From: Sphaerosporella brunnea
Lineage: Eukaryota > Ascomycota > Pezizomycetes > Pezizales > Pyronemataceae
Direction of reading: 5' to 3'
Length of the DNA: 64,000 bases
Assembly (NCBI GenBank): GCA_008704415.1
Contig: VXIS01000217.1
Span: forward strand, 1 to 64,000
Below are positions 46,180 through 57,933 of this stretch, piece after piece. The translations under genes and the position numbers were made by a program. Position 1 is the first letter of the stretch. Each line of letters starts with the position of its first letter. Under the pieces are notes generated by a model that saw only the letters and a list, made by a program, of their open reading frames with translations, had not been told where the DNA came from and did no database searches.

Positions 46180-49100
46180 ATGCGGCTGCTCAGCCTGTGG
46201 TCGCTGGCAACCTTGCTGCCGGTATGTCCGTGCGACAGAGATGTGAGGTTTGCTTGTAACTTTGCTGATATCTTTTCTTGCGGGGGAAGGTTGCATTCGC
46301 TGGGAAACCTGAAGTGCACAAAGAGAAGTTCGATTACTTGCCGGCCGCACTATTTTACTTCGAAGACAGCCCTGTGATTTTGGCATTCGATTCTCAAGGC
46401 TCGAACGTATACCGATCCGATAATGACGGGAAGAACTGGAACAAAATCTCGGACGTGGAGGGGAAGGCGTTTGACATCATGGAACACCCGTACAACGACG
46501 ATCGGGCTATCATATTCGGAGAGGGGAAAACACACTGGGTTACAAAGGATAAAGGAAAGAGTTGGAAGAAGTTCGACGTCCCATTGCCAATTTCGTTTCG
46601 TCAGTCGCCTATCGCATTCAGTGCGGCCGATCCCAATTATGCGCTCTATGCTTCCAGAGAATGCGACCCGGGCGACATATATGGGTTCTCATGTCGGGAT
46701 AAGGTATGGTGGCGATGTCTCTCCCGCAAAACGGAAGAGAGTAGTGCTTACCTCTTACGCAGACTTACTACACGAAAGACTGGTTTGATAGTGAAGTGAA
46801 ACCTCTCAAAGAAGATACCCACAGTTGCTTGTTCGCACGGGGAAATCCGCTCTTTAAGGAAGCGAAAGTGTCTACTGTCCTCTGCATTGTGGACGGTGAT
46901 GACAAGTATCCAGAACACCGAAAATTGATGATGTCAGACAACTTCTTCGAGGACTCGATCGAGCCCAAGTTGGATGGTTACAATCATGTGCGCGGTTTGG
47001 CGGGACTGGCGTCAGTGAAAAAGTTTTTGGTGGCTGCTATTCGCAGCGCGGGCACAGATGAGATGGCTCTGTATGTCCCACATATTATCTTCTTAGAAGA
47101 ACAAATATTCATTGCTTTTCCAGATATGTGTCCGATAATGCAACTACGTGGGACCGAGCCGAGTTCCCTCAAGACCACGGTGGACTCAAGGAGGATGCCT
47201 ATACCATCCTTGAGTCGACGCCATACAGCATCCAAGTTGATGTCCTCACGACTAGCGGCATGGGTCCGGCAATGGGAGAGCTGTTCAGCAGTAACTCGAA
47301 CGGAACCTATTTTACTCGTGATCTGGACCACACGAATCGCATTCACAAGGGTCTTGTGGATTTCGAACAAATCCAAGGAATCGAGGGCATCATGCTGGCA
47401 AACATCATTAAGAACGCCGACGAAATTAAACAAAGCAGACATGCGAAGAAACAATTGCAGTCCAAGATCTCATTCGACGATGGCAAGATGGGGACCTGGA
47501 AGGCGCTTAAAACCACCGATGATAAGGAATTGCACCTGCATTCCGTGACGGAATTGATCAATGGTGGCCGCGTGTTCTCCAGCGCCGCTCCGGGTATTGT
47601 GGCAGGTGTGGGAAACACTGGAGACTATTTGAAGGCTTACGAAGACGGAGATCTCTACATCTCCGACGATGCTGGCTTGAAATGGAAAAAGTCACGAGAG
47701 AGCGCCCACAAGTATGAATTTGGAGGAGCTGGTTCCATCATCGTGGCCGTGTTCGATGAGGGTTACACCAATAAGATTTCGTACTCTAAGGACCACGGCG
47801 AGAACTGGAATGATCTTGATCTCGAGGTAGAAATACGAGCACGGCTATTGACGACGACCCCAGACTCCACCACTCTCAAGTTCCTGCTCGTCGGTACTAC
47901 TAAGGACAAGAAGACTTTGATGATCAACCTTGACTTTAGTGGTGTGTTTGACCGAGAATGCAAACTCGACAAGGACGACGACAGCAAGAGCGATTATGAA
48001 AAGTGGTATGCACGGCTGGATGACGATAAAAAACCTGACTGTTTGATGGGTCGCAAACAATTCTACTGGCGACGCAAGAAGGACAAGGACTGCAATGCGT
48101 CCAAAGATTTCAAGGAGCCAGAAGTGGAGACCGAGGTCTGCGAATGCCAGGCTCAGGACTTCGAGTGCGATTTCAACTTCATCAGGGATTCCGATGGAAA
48201 ATGCGTTCTGGCTCCTGGCGTCAAGCTGCCTATCCCGCCGAACGAATGTAAAAATCCCAAAGATGAGTATAAAGGACCCAGTGGATACCGAAAGATCCCA
48301 GGAAACAGCTGCAAGGGGGGCGAGACCAAGGATGAGCCTATCACTAGGAAGTGTGAAGATGGTAAGTGAACTGTGCCCATGTGTGGGGATATGTTGCTCA
48401 CTCGCCAGCCATTTCCGCCCCGTCCACTGGCAAGATTGTGGCCACGCCGCACGGATTCTATGCAAAGAGGCCCGTGAGTTATTACTATCCTGACAACGCG
48501 GAGAGCGGGGAAGTCAAGAACCAAGACGAGGTATGATTAAACCACTCACATAGGGTGCTTTATGGGAGCTGATCAGTGATTCAACAGACCATCTTTATGC
48601 TCACAGACAGACAAGAGGTCTGGATGTCGCATGATGGCGGCAAAAAGTGGAGCCATGTCCTTAAGGATATTAAAGTCCTCGCCTTGTATCCGAATCCTTA
48701 TGTGTTTGACCACGTTTACTTCATCACCAGCTCCAAGGACATTCATTACACCAGGGATCGTGGTCGCAGCTTTTCTAAAATGGAGGCCCTTGCTGCGCCA
48801 AACCGAAAGGGGATGCCTTTCTTGGAATTCCATCCACGAGAGCCTGGCTGGCTCATCTGGCATGGTGAAAAGGATTGTGCCAGCTCGACAAATTGCCATA
48901 CCACCGCATATTATACCACATCCGGCGGAGAGGAATGGCACGTACTCAAGCCGTATTCTGGAAGCTGCAGATGGGTAAGAGGAAAAGCGAAGGATACGCC
49001 CAAACAACTGGCCTTCTGCGAGCACGAACCCAAGGAAGGCGATCCAGGCCAGAAATTCTTCGAGCTTGTCTCGAGTTCTGACTTTTTTGTTAACGAGGAA

Positions 49101-50904
49101 AAGCACTTTGATCGCATTGTTGGATTCGCTACGATGCAAGAGTTCCTTGTCGTCGCAGGCGTTAAAGACGATCAGTCTCTGCAGGCTTCCGCTTCGATTG
49201 ATGGCCACACCTTTGCAGATGCACACTTCCCGCATGGTTTTAATGTTCCTCATCAGACTGCATACACTGTCCTGGACTCTGTGACGCATTCTGTGTTCCT
49301 TCATGTCACTGTCAATGATCTGCCTGGACTTGAGTACGGCAGCCTTCTCAAGTCAAATTCCAACGGCACGAACTACGTGCTTTCACTCGATGCAGTCAAT
49401 CGCAATGAAGACGGCTATGTTGATTTCGAAAAGATGCAGAGTCTTGAAGGCATAGCAGTTGCGAACCGAGTGATCAACTGGGAGGCTGCTGCCAAGGGAG
49501 AGAGAAAGAAGCTTCGCAGCATGATCACGCACAACGACGGTAGCTGGTGGAAGTACATCAAACCTCCCAGTAAAGATTCAGAGGGGAAGCCGTACAAGTG
49601 CAGTGGCGATCTCGAACAATGTTCGTTGAATCTCCATCACTATACTGAACGAACCGATCCTCGACACACGTTCTCCTCTGGTTCCGCCATTGGGTTGATG
49701 ATGGGCGTCGGCAACGTCGGAGACCACTTGACGGGATACAAGGATGGTGACACGTTCTTGACAACGGACGGTGGCCTAACGTGGACAGAGGTTCGCAAAG
49801 GCCCGCATCTGTGGGAGTACGGCGATCAGGGATCAATCATCATCATCGTGGACCGCGTCAACCCTACGGACACGGTTCACTACACTTTGGATGAGGGTAA
49901 ATCGTGGCAAGATTTCAAGTTTGGTGAAAAGATGAGAGTCGTAGACATTACCACTGTGTCAATGGACAACAGCCGGAGATTCTTGCTTTGGGGACTTCGA
50001 GATAACAGTGGAGAGAAGTTCTACACGGTCAATCTCGACTTTACCGGAATCACCGATCAAGAATGTGCGTCTTTCGCATACCTCGTTTTTCCGACCAGCT
50101 AACGGTTTTTCAGGTAAGCTTGATGAATCCAAGGGCGAGGAAGATTCTCCAGACGACGATTTCTACCTTTGGAAGCCCCAGGGAGACGGACATTGTCTGT
50201 TCGGACACGAGGCGCTCTACCACCGCAAGATCCCAGAGCACCGCTGTTTCATCGGAAAGAAGCTCGAGAGACTCCATGGCGAACCCAAGAACTGTGAGTG
50301 CGTCGCGGAAGACTTTGAATGCGACTTCAACTACGAGCGCCAGTCGGACAACACCTGCAAGCTCATTGAAGGCTATGCGCCCCCGAACCATGAGGAAGTC
50401 TGCAAGAGCCCGGGTGTATTTGAGTATTTCAAGCCAACAGGATACCGCCGCATCCCCTCATCCACCTGTGCGGGTGGAAGGGAACTGGACAAGTCGGAGT
50501 CCTTGCCATGTCCTGGCCAAGAAAATAGGGAGAAATGGAAGAAGAAGCACAGTGGCCTCAGCGGCTTCGGTCTCTTCATGGTTATCGTTCTCTCTTTTGC
50601 TGCTGCTGGTGCAGTTGGCTATTATGTGTGGACGAGAATATTCAACGGTCAGTTTGGAGCTATCCGGTTGGGCGAAGACAACGGAGGCAACTTCGTTCAG
50701 TATCCCATCATTGTTATCTCGGCTATCATTGCGGTCGCGATGGCAATCCCCAGCATCCTGTCAGCGATTGGAAGCTGGGTTGGCAGCAAATTCACGAGGA
50801 CGCGTAGATACACCACCAGAAGTTCATTCGCCCGGGGCGACTACTCGATCGTCAACAACGACGAGGGAGAGTTGCTCGGAAGTGATGACGATGATGAAGT
50901 ATAG
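46180..50904 (+). CDS. VPS10: Vps10 vacuolar sorting receptor (sortilin family)
   Basis: A type I receptor that cycles between late Golgi and endosome and sorts vacuolar hydrolases. Exons: 46180-46221, 46290-46703, 46763-47070, 47124-48361, 48409-48530, 48588-50064 and 50114-50904, giving 1463 aa. The signal peptide MRLLSLWSLATLLPVAFA is split by intron 1. Two luminal Vps10 domains follow, each an Asp-box propeller (YRSDNDGKNW; MSHDGGKKWSHVL; FLTTDGGLTW) closing in a Cys-rich module (VCECQAQDFECDFNF; CECVAEDFECDFNY). A membrane segment (GLFMVIVLSFAAAGAVGYYV) follows, then a second hydrophobic stretch (YPIIVISAIIAVAMAIPSIL), and an acidic tail ending LLGSDDDDEV. The second hydrophobic stretch makes the topology of the tail uncertain. 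All junctions are GT-AG and in frame. Confidence 0.96.
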
Positions 50905-51621
50905 TTTGGGATTCATGATGTGTGCTAGCGAGTAGACCGGTGGTGCTTGTATGCTTATGACGGACGGACTTTTGCGGCGTGGGGGTTTCTTTTTTTTTTT
51001 TTTTTGCATTTTCTTTCTGTGTAATTTGGAGCTGGCATTTTCTTCCAAGCACCATGTCATCGTTCCGCCAAGCTTCACTTACAGGGCTAATCCCTGCGCC
51101 CGGAACGTTCTCAAGAATACTGCGTATTTTCCCAGAATCTAGCCCAGGTGTTTAGTTGCTGGGAACGCTTGCGTTCCTCCGCCTCTGACTTCGGTGTGGC
51201 GTTCACTCCGCTCACTTGAGGGGCAATGAGATTTCGGAAGGGGTAGAGGCACTGCCTTCTGCCCCTGGTGGCTGGTGCAGAACGGGTGGGCAGATTACCT
51301 AAGGAAATGGGTGAGAAGCGGGTGAGGCTTGGCGCGAGTAATCTTTCATGATGCTTCGCCAGAGGGGTATCCCTTCGACACAGAAAAGTGTAGTTCGACC
51401 TGAGATAACCAAAAAATCTACAACCTATACCATCCGATGAGAAGCCAAACGCCACAACAATAGAGTGGAGAACAAAAAGAAGCAAACCCATCCAGTGAAA
51501 AACAAACCCAGGAATTTTCGCACGCCCGCTCGCGAACCTCCGGAAGAACAAAAGAAATTTGCATCCAGTGAGTCATAGCAGAACACATTCTCGAACCCAA
51601 TTAGAACCTCGGAGGTGGGTC

Positions 51622-52205
51622 TTAATTCTCTTCAGACTTCCTAGCGAAAACGCCTGCAGAGTTTGCGGTGTCAAACCGCCTTTGAGGATAAACTAGCATA
51701 GCATACTTATCAATTACTCTGTAGATAGCTTTTTTAATAAAAATTCCTACCGCTCCAATGAGCAACATCATCCAATGGTCAGTCCTTTTGAATCCATCCT
51801 TCATATCCTATCCAAGGCTCTTGATTTTGTCCTGAACACTCTCGAGGCCCTGATCAACATTCTCGGTCAGATGGTCGAGTTTCAATTTATGCACCTCGTG
51901 GTCCTGGCAACCCGTCATCATAATCTCCAGTGAAAGCAGTATTGCTTGTTTTACCTGTTTGAGCTTTATAACTTGTCCGGGAATCGAGTCCTCGCAGGAA
52001 GCTTCGGCTCAGCATCACAAGTGTTCAAGTTGGAATCTTCGGCATATTCGTATTTATACCAACTCGCCCAGTCAGTATACATCAGCAACCCCCGCAAAGA
52101 CGAGTCAAAGCTCACACTGGTGGTGTTGAATGGCTTGAAGTTGTAGACCAAACGTTCACGAACAACAACGGTGGCAACACGACGATTAGTGTTGAAAGCA
52201 AACAT
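51622..52205 (-). pseudogene. Possible remnant of a coiled-coil membrane protein gene
   Basis: On the minus strand, QVIKLKQVKQAILLSLEIMM leads into DHLTENVDQGLESVQDKIKS. After an in-frame TAG the same frame continues MKDGFKRTDHWMMLLIGAVG and IFIKKAIYRVID, ending at 51622. The pattern (amphipathic helix, then a hydrophobic segment) looks protein-like across the stop. A further upstream open frame (52205 down to about 51966, starting MFAFNTNRRVATVVV) lies in another frame. No credible intron removes the stop. The family is unrecognised; it may be a decayed gene or chance. Confidence 0.35.
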
Positions 52206-53379
52206 TGCTATCAGTTGTCAGTCAATCTCCGATTAGCTGTTCTGCTAGAGCATTCACTCAGGGAATCTCTGATTTGGATTATTGTTTGTCTCCGTCGTGG
52301 TGTTGCGTATTGCTGCAAGGGAGCGGATATTTCTGCTGGTTTTCGTCAGTGATGGGTTTAGTACCGTTCCCTAACGAGAATTAAACCTAGAATTCCACCG
52401 TGTATAAAAGCTTATTGCAGATCTAGAGAGCACTCTCTGCTGCACCATGTCAGACTGCCGCGCTTCTCCCTGCTGCCCTCGATCTTCAGGATTGCCTGGC
52501 TCCCGTTCTTCCTGCACCAGGCCCCGCAACCTCAGTTCCCCTTCTGCCACGCCTCCTATCGCCTCGCCGGGGCCCTGTCCTCGCTAAAACCCGATGTGAC
52601 GCCGGCGCTATTCTATCGATGTTGAGGACTAGGGAGCTCGCTCACCAACTGGGCTCAGTTGGAGCCTGACAACTTAGTAAGGTTTGGAGATGAATTTTGC
52701 AGGATAAACCTGGAACCGGTCTGGAAAAATGCTTTCTACGGCAAATAGGGAACTGCGGTACTGTGGTGGGGAGGTATCAAAAACACCCACATAAGCTTTG
52801 CTGCACGGGCAATCACTCTGTCTTGACTAGGCTTTACTTGAAGTAGTTTAGTTTCACCCTCGCTTGTATTTTTCAAGGAAATGTACTAGTACTCGCGCGG
52901 CCGAGTGTCCAAAAAACTCTGATTGGCCCAACCAACGCCGCAAGCAACGAAGTGAAATAAAATGATGATTCCGCGATGGGAATGCTTTGTTGCACTGTTT
53001 GTAACAGAGCCCGCTGGGAGTGCGGCAAAAAGGTGGTTGCGAATTGACATTGCACGGCTACCCTTCGGCAAAACAGCTAGCCTGCAGTTATGCAGATATG
53101 CGAGGTCAAGGAAAATTCTAATGCCTTGATATTGAATTTATTTCTCTTCGCAGCCAATCAGAAATTTTTTTGGATTTGGCACTCGGCCGCGTAAAATGTA
53201 CTTGGGTACAGGCAAAAGTCGGGCACCCTTCCCAAAACGGTAGTGAGTCCGAGTGGCAAAGCACACGTTCTAGGCTGATTAGGGGAATCTGAGTGCTTTT
53301 TGATGATTAACATACGTGAGGGATAAAAGTCGGGCACCTTGTTTTCTATCTATTCTAATACGTTTCTATCTACTCTAAT

Positions 53380-53545
53380 ATGGTATTGCATTGCCTCCAA
53401 CATCAACAACTCTCTGCAAACGTTCAGGCATGCTTCTAATCAAGCTATCGCTTCCCAGGTGAGCCGTCGAGTTCGCACGGTCGCGGGTCACAAAAGCAAC
53501 CAATTTACGCTTCTCTTCGTCATCAAATAGGTATTGGGGGCCTGT
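53380..53545 (-). mobile_element. Fragment of a Tc1-like transposase
   Basis: The minus strand encodes FDDEEKRKLVAFVTRDRANS and LIRSMPERLQRVVD, which resembles the helix-turn-helix segment found near the N-terminus of fungal Tc1-like transposases. It ends in a stop and no DDE domain is seen. Two direct copies of AAAAGTCGGGCACC lie to the left (53213 and 53333). Identity is tentative. Confidence 0.4.
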
Positions 53546-54167
53546 CGGTTAATGTTTAGCCTATGACCTCTTTCGGCCCACCCCATACCAACGTGCTCAC
53601 GCAAAATGATATCTGTATTCTCTCATCTCGAGTCGTTTCCAAGTGTTGCTTGCCTCGTGCTGGCTCTCCGCGGGTGCCATTCAACTTCATGATTGTTCGA
53701 CATTTGTTGTGTATTGTGTTGTGTATTGTGTTGTGTGTACGCGAAGACAACAATGCCAGCTGGCCATAGTGTGGCGAATGCTGGTTTTGAATGTAAAGGA
53801 TAATATTCGACCCTACTAGAGTAGTTGCTTCTCTGCCCGGAACGTTCTCGATTTACTTCCAGTGTTCCGCGTTCCAGCAACTAAAGACATTTCCAACTCT
53901 TTTGATCATCGTTTGCTCTTTCCTTTGGCGGGGCGAGGGGATTGTTCCAGCAACGTTTGGAACGGGGATTCAAAACTTTGGTCAAGAACCATACTGCAAA
54001 AGCCATAGCTCGGATTCCGGAAGAAGGCCGTGCTGAGAGTTTTACTTGTTTTTATGATTATTATAAAATAAGAAAAAAAACAAAAAAAAAACAAGCTCTT
54101 CGCTAAACTAGCGCAGATCTTACCTTTCGTGCGTCACCTCTCATCTGCAGACAAGACGAGACTCGGC

Positions 54168-54851
54168 ATGGCCATCACCACCACCACGATGAGGAGGACT
54201 TCACACCTACTCCCGCGCCTCCGGCTAGCCACAGTGCCATCACCGCTCCGACCCCTCACCGCCACCATCGCCTTCGCGCGCCACTCCTCCTCCTCTTCCT
54301 CCTCAAAACCTCAACAGCCCCAAGACTTCTACACGCTCTTCCCGCAGAGCATACCTAGCGGCCCTCCGCCAGCGGGGCCCTTCAGCATCGACCTCCGGGC
54401 GCTGCAGCGCGAATTCTTTGCGCTCCAGCAGCGCTCACACCCGGACACGCCGGCGCACGTGCGCAGCGCGGATGGGCCCTCCTCGGCCTTCATCAACCGG
54501 GCGTACAGCACGTTGCGCGACCCGCTGCAGCGCGCGCAGTACCTGCTCGCGCGCGCCGGCGTCGACGTCGAGGACGAACGGCTAAAGCTTGAGGACCCGG
54601 CGCTGCTGCTGGAGGTGTTGGAGGCGCAGGAGGAGGTGGAGGCTGCGGCGAGCGAGGAGGAGCTGCTGCCGCTTGTCGACAGGAACCGCGAGAGGATCGA
54701 CGAGAGCTTGAGGGTGCTGGAAACGGCATTTGCGGACGCGGATTTGGAGACCGCACGCAGGGAGGCGGTTAGGCTTCGGTATTGGAGGAATGTTGAGGAG
54801 GCTATTAAGGCCTGGGAACACGGTAAGGGCGCGCATGTGCTTGAGCATTAG
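54168..54851 (+). CDS. JAC1: Mitochondrial J-protein co-chaperone Jac1 (HscB type)
   Basis: Jac1 delivers Isu1-bound clusters to the Ssq1-type Hsp70 and stimulates its ATPase. A single exon encodes 227 aa (yeast is about 184, without such a long Ser-rich N-terminus). A mitochondrial presequence (MAITTTTMRRTSHLLPRLRL) runs into a Ser-rich stretch. The J domain follows with FYTLFP, FSIDLRALQREFFALQQRSH, the HPD triad and AFINRAYSTLRDPLQRAQYL. The C-terminal three-helix HscB oligomerisation domain that binds Isu1 includes LLLEVLEAQEEVEAAAS and RYWRNVEEAIKAW. I chose ATG 54168; the frame extends upstream only through a GTG. GC content is markedly higher than in the surrounding sequence. It has no intron, unlike most neighbours. 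Confidence 0.94.
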   Translation: MAITTTTMRRTSHLLPRLRLATVPSPLRPLTATIAFARHSSSSSSSKPQQPQDFYTLFPQSIPSGPPPAGPFSIDLRALQREFFALQQRSHPDTPAHVRSADGPSSAFINRAYSTLRDPLQRAQYLLARAGVDVEDERLKLEDPALLLEVLEAQEEVEAAASEEELLPLVDRNRERIDESLRVLETAFADADLETARREAVRLRYWRNVEEAIKAWEHGKGAHVLEH

Positions 54852-55982
54852 GCGGTGTGTACTTGTACTATACATAGGTATATTTAGACATCTATCTATA
54901 TCTGCAGACCAGCTTTTCGTGATGCCAAACCTCCAACCCTACGCCCTAAACCCCCGTCTGCAAGTCTCCCCCCCCCTGCTGAAAAGAAAAGAAAATCAAA
55001 AATAAACCGCTAAGAGGAAAAGGCTGGGCGGAAAACTCGGCATGCAAGAATGTTTTTTTCCGGAAATACCTGGTTAGTGGTAAGTTAGGGGGAGGCATCG
55101 TGAGAGTGATGGTTAGTGAATTACCTGTTTGATGCTTTCAGGGAAAAACAACCCTTTTGTCATACGTGAGTGAACGCCCAGGATGCTGCCTAGTTTTGCC
55201 GAGCGAGCGCAACAGAAGGGCAGGTAAGGCAAACGGCTGGTACAGTATGCGTACTCGTGCCCCGAAGTCCAGTGCGGCGTTTGCCATACCCAGCTGTCTC
55301 CGCGCCGTAAACAATCGCTGCCGATATCTCGGGAGAAAGAGGACCGGCGGACGCACTTGCCGCCCCCCGGAAAGAGGTCGAGGAGTTGAGGCGTGCCCAT
55401 AGTAAACAGCCAGGGCGGGCGCAAAGGGCTTGCTGCATGCGCAGGACACACTCACGCCGAGATAAAGCGGCGGTTAGGCCAAGGTGTATGTGTGTCTGAG
55501 TATTTCCGCTCTCAAATCCATTGAGGCGTCGTATCGGTCCACTATTGTACATTGATTTTTCCCCTTTTCTCAAACATCAAATGTCCGTGATGTTTTCCCA
55601 GTTCCCGTTACAGTTCCTTGATGACCCTAAGCCCGAATCGCCTCGAAAGAAACAACATGAAATAATGAAAAGAAAAAAAAAAAAGAAAAAAAAAATACAA
55701 GTACCTTTCAACACCGGGAAAAACAAAGCCAGAATTTTGAAACCACACGAAACAAGAAGCGTAAAAACATGAAGCCAGAAGTAAAAAACAAAACAAAAAA
55801 AACAACAAATCCACGCACTGAAAAGGAAGAACAGCCTGTGGACCCAATCAAAGCGTAGATGAAGAAACACGTAGTTATTGGGGAGGGGTAACTGTCGTTG
55901 CCATCTATACTTTACCTCTGCAGCGTTTTGCAGGTGGGTAGTGGTTACTAACCAGGGTATAGATCTGAGATTCGAAGCGCAG
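54852..55982. other. Convergent intergenic region
   Basis: A-rich runs lie at about 55672-55695 and 55785-55805. No gene is recognised. Confidence 0.45.
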
Positions 55983-56474
55983 TTAGGCGCCAACTCTCAC
56001 CCTCTTCGAGCTGTCGAATGCCATCTGTTGATACTCATAAGTAGCCATGCCCGAGTTCATCTCCAGAGCCTCGGAGCCACGCTTCCTCTTATTGAGGGTA
56101 GTATTGACAGGCTGCTGGAAGTGCATCTGCTGCTGCTGGACGGGCTGCTGAAAGCCCATGTCCATATCCATGTCCATGTCATCTCCACTAGACTGGTCAT
56201 CGTTCATCTGCTGAGCGGCTTGAGTGATAGGCGCGGTGGCAGTAGTCTGGTAGGGGCGCCAGACGTCCTTGACGACAACGTCGTCCTCGTCCATGCCGCC
56301 GCTGTTGTTGAGGAGCTGGATCGGAGACTCCTCGGAGACGAAAGAGTAGCCGCGGCTGGGGGTGTCCGCAAAGTCCCAATCGCTGTCGCGCTCGCCGCAG
56401 GCGAAGCTGTACATGATGCAGGAGGGCTTGGTGTGGTGCTTGAGGCTGAGCCAGTCTTGAGAGTAGGCAGACAT
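55983..56474 (-). CDS. Uncharacterised small fungal protein, 163 aa
   Basis: A single-exon frame from MSAYSQDWLSLKHHTKPSCI to SSKRVRVGA. I do not recognise the family. The N-terminal 45 residues look ordered (MYSFACGERDSDWDFADTPS). The rest is low-complexity: Asp/Met repeats (DDMDMDMDMGF), Gln-rich runs (QQPVQQQQMHFQQPV) and basic clusters NKRKRGSE and KRVRV that could be nuclear import signals. A transcriptional or RNA-related role is speculation. The leader is unusually purine-rich. An antisense frame of similar length (55878-56495) overlaps, but the codon pattern and composition favour the minus strand. Confidence 0.7.
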   Translation of the reverse strand: MSAYSQDWLSLKHHTKPSCIMYSFACGERDSDWDFADTPSRGYSFVSEESPIQLLNNSGGMDEDDVVVKDVWRPYQTTATAPITQAAQQMNDDQSSGDDMDMDMDMGFQQPVQQQQMHFQQPVNTTLNKRKRGSEALEMNSGMATYEYQQMAFDSSKRVRVGA

Positions 56475-57933
56475 GATGATAGATTGATTGGTTGATTGAT
56501 TGATTGAGGATTTGGTTTGTGAGGAGGACTAAGAATATTCAGTGTAGAGGTCGCGTAAAGTGACTTGTATGCAGAGTAGTTCCGTGTAAAGACGTGTGTG
56601 GTAGTGGTAATAGAGAGTTGATTGGAGGAGGAGTAGGCTTGCTTTATGGAGTAGAGCTGGAGCGCGACGGAAGGTAATGTGTGTGGAGAAGGAGGAGGAG
56701 GAGGAGGAGGAGGAGGAGGAGGAGGTGTGGAGGAGTGAGAAGAAAGGAAGAAGGGAAGAAGGGAAGAAGGGAAGAGAGAGAGAAGGTGATGGGAGAGAAA
56801 AGAGAACGCGGAAGTCGGGAGGCTGCCTAGATTGAGAGGAGAGGGAAGGGAAGAGAGGGAAGAGAGAGAGCGAGTGAGTTCAGGTGAGTGAGAGAGGGTT
56901 GGGGTGCGCGACGGACGACACGGCGGGTGTGTGGGTTCGTTGTGTCCGGTTGGCTGAGTGAGTGCAAGGATCGGGGATCTTTTTGCTCACTTTTTCACTC
57001 CTCCCTTTTCCCCCGATGCGGAACAGTTAGCGCAACGCAAGAAAAGAAAAGAAGAAAAAGAAAGCAATTGCAAAGGCAAAACACCAAATAATATGCCGTT
57101 AGGCCCAACACTGGCTGCTGCTCCAATTGGCTCGCAAACAAACATTTCGCGATGCAGCTAAAGGCGGGTGGTCGCTCGGCTTGTGCTAGCACGCACAACT
57201 TACCTTCGATCGTGTTTGGTCTTCGGGTCTTTGATGGTGCCGTGCATCGATATCGCGTTTCGTGGCATGTGGCTGGGAACATCACAGTAGCGGCTTGGCG
57301 CGGCGAGGCAGGGCTTGGGGCTTGCAAACAGGAGCGCGGTCTCAGATTTACTCCATACAGAGCATGTACGAGTACGAGCACTGAGCACTTAAGTGGGCAC
57401 CTGCTGTGCTACTCCTGGGGCGGTATCAAGTCCACCATTCGCTACCGTAGTTTACCGAATGGCGCCATCTCGCTTCCTTCGAAATCCCCTCAGGCCGATT
57501 GCGGCAAAGCATCTGGCTTTTCCTTCAGATCAGCGGCAGGGCGACCCGTCACGTCGCGCTCGCCCTGTTTACAGGCAAACAGCTTTCGGCCTTTGTTGAT
57601 CTTTGGTAAGCTGGGTTATTCGCGCTCGAACAAAGTCCCAAACACCGCCTAACTACTCTACTCTGGTGATGTCAGCAAGCTATAGTAGCGACTGAAAGCG
57701 GAGTTCCTATGATCCCTTTTGGTTCGGGTCGGAGTTGGTTTCGTATCTTACCTCGGAACATTACACTGCCTACTACACACACAACAACTCGATTTCATCC
57801 ACCAGCTTCAAATGAACACCGAATATGCATTCAGGGTATGCCATCCATCAATCAAAACGCCGAGGAAAAAAAAAAAAAAAAGCACAAACATCAAACAAGC
57901 TCGCGCAGTCAAACAAGTCCAGTCCATTCTGGT
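56475..57933. other. Long leader/promoter region with GGA microsatellite
   Basis: This lies between the small uncharacterised gene and the 3' end of the pirin gene. It contains (GGA)n at about 56691-56723 and GAAGGGAA repeats at about 56748-56776, then TTGATTGATTG-type repeats near 56487-56506. A 166-codon frame at 57152-57652 (plus) has no recognisable motif. No gene is called. Confidence 0.5.
56691..56723 (+). repeat. (GGA)n microsatellite
   Basis: About eleven near-perfect triplets in the likely 5' leader of the 56-kb gene, continued by a polypurine GAAGGGAA array to about 56776. Confidence 0.85.

Larger units (their letters stand above)
50905..54167. other. 3.3-kb gene-poor region with remnants
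   Basis: Apart from the remnants listed separately (51622-52205 and 53380-53545) I see no gene. It holds a T-run (about 50990-51005) near the VPS10 3' end and a TATA-like TATAAAAG (52403-52410) before a 46-codon Ser/Pro/Cys-rich frame (52447-52587) that I do not call. A (TTGTGTATTGTG)n short tandem repeat lies at about 53703-53740. JAC1 promoter sequence is at the right end. Confidence 0.45.

Noticed and set aside
48573..49304. 243-codon minus-strand frame over VPS10
   Set aside because: Shadow of the VPS10 exon; no motif of its own.
52403..52587. TATA-like box followed by a 46-codon Ser/Pro/Cys-rich ORF
   Set aside because: No signal peptide, no conserved features and too short to separate from chance. 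Noted only within the intergenic entry.
55878..56495. 205-codon plus-strand frame overlapping the 163-aa gene
   Set aside because: Starts and ends outside any plausible transcript. The minus strand has the ordered N-terminus and acidic/Gln composition typical of a real protein.
57152..57652. 166-codon ORF upstream of the pirin gene's 3' end
   Set aside because: No motif, membrane segment or codon pattern that supports coding.
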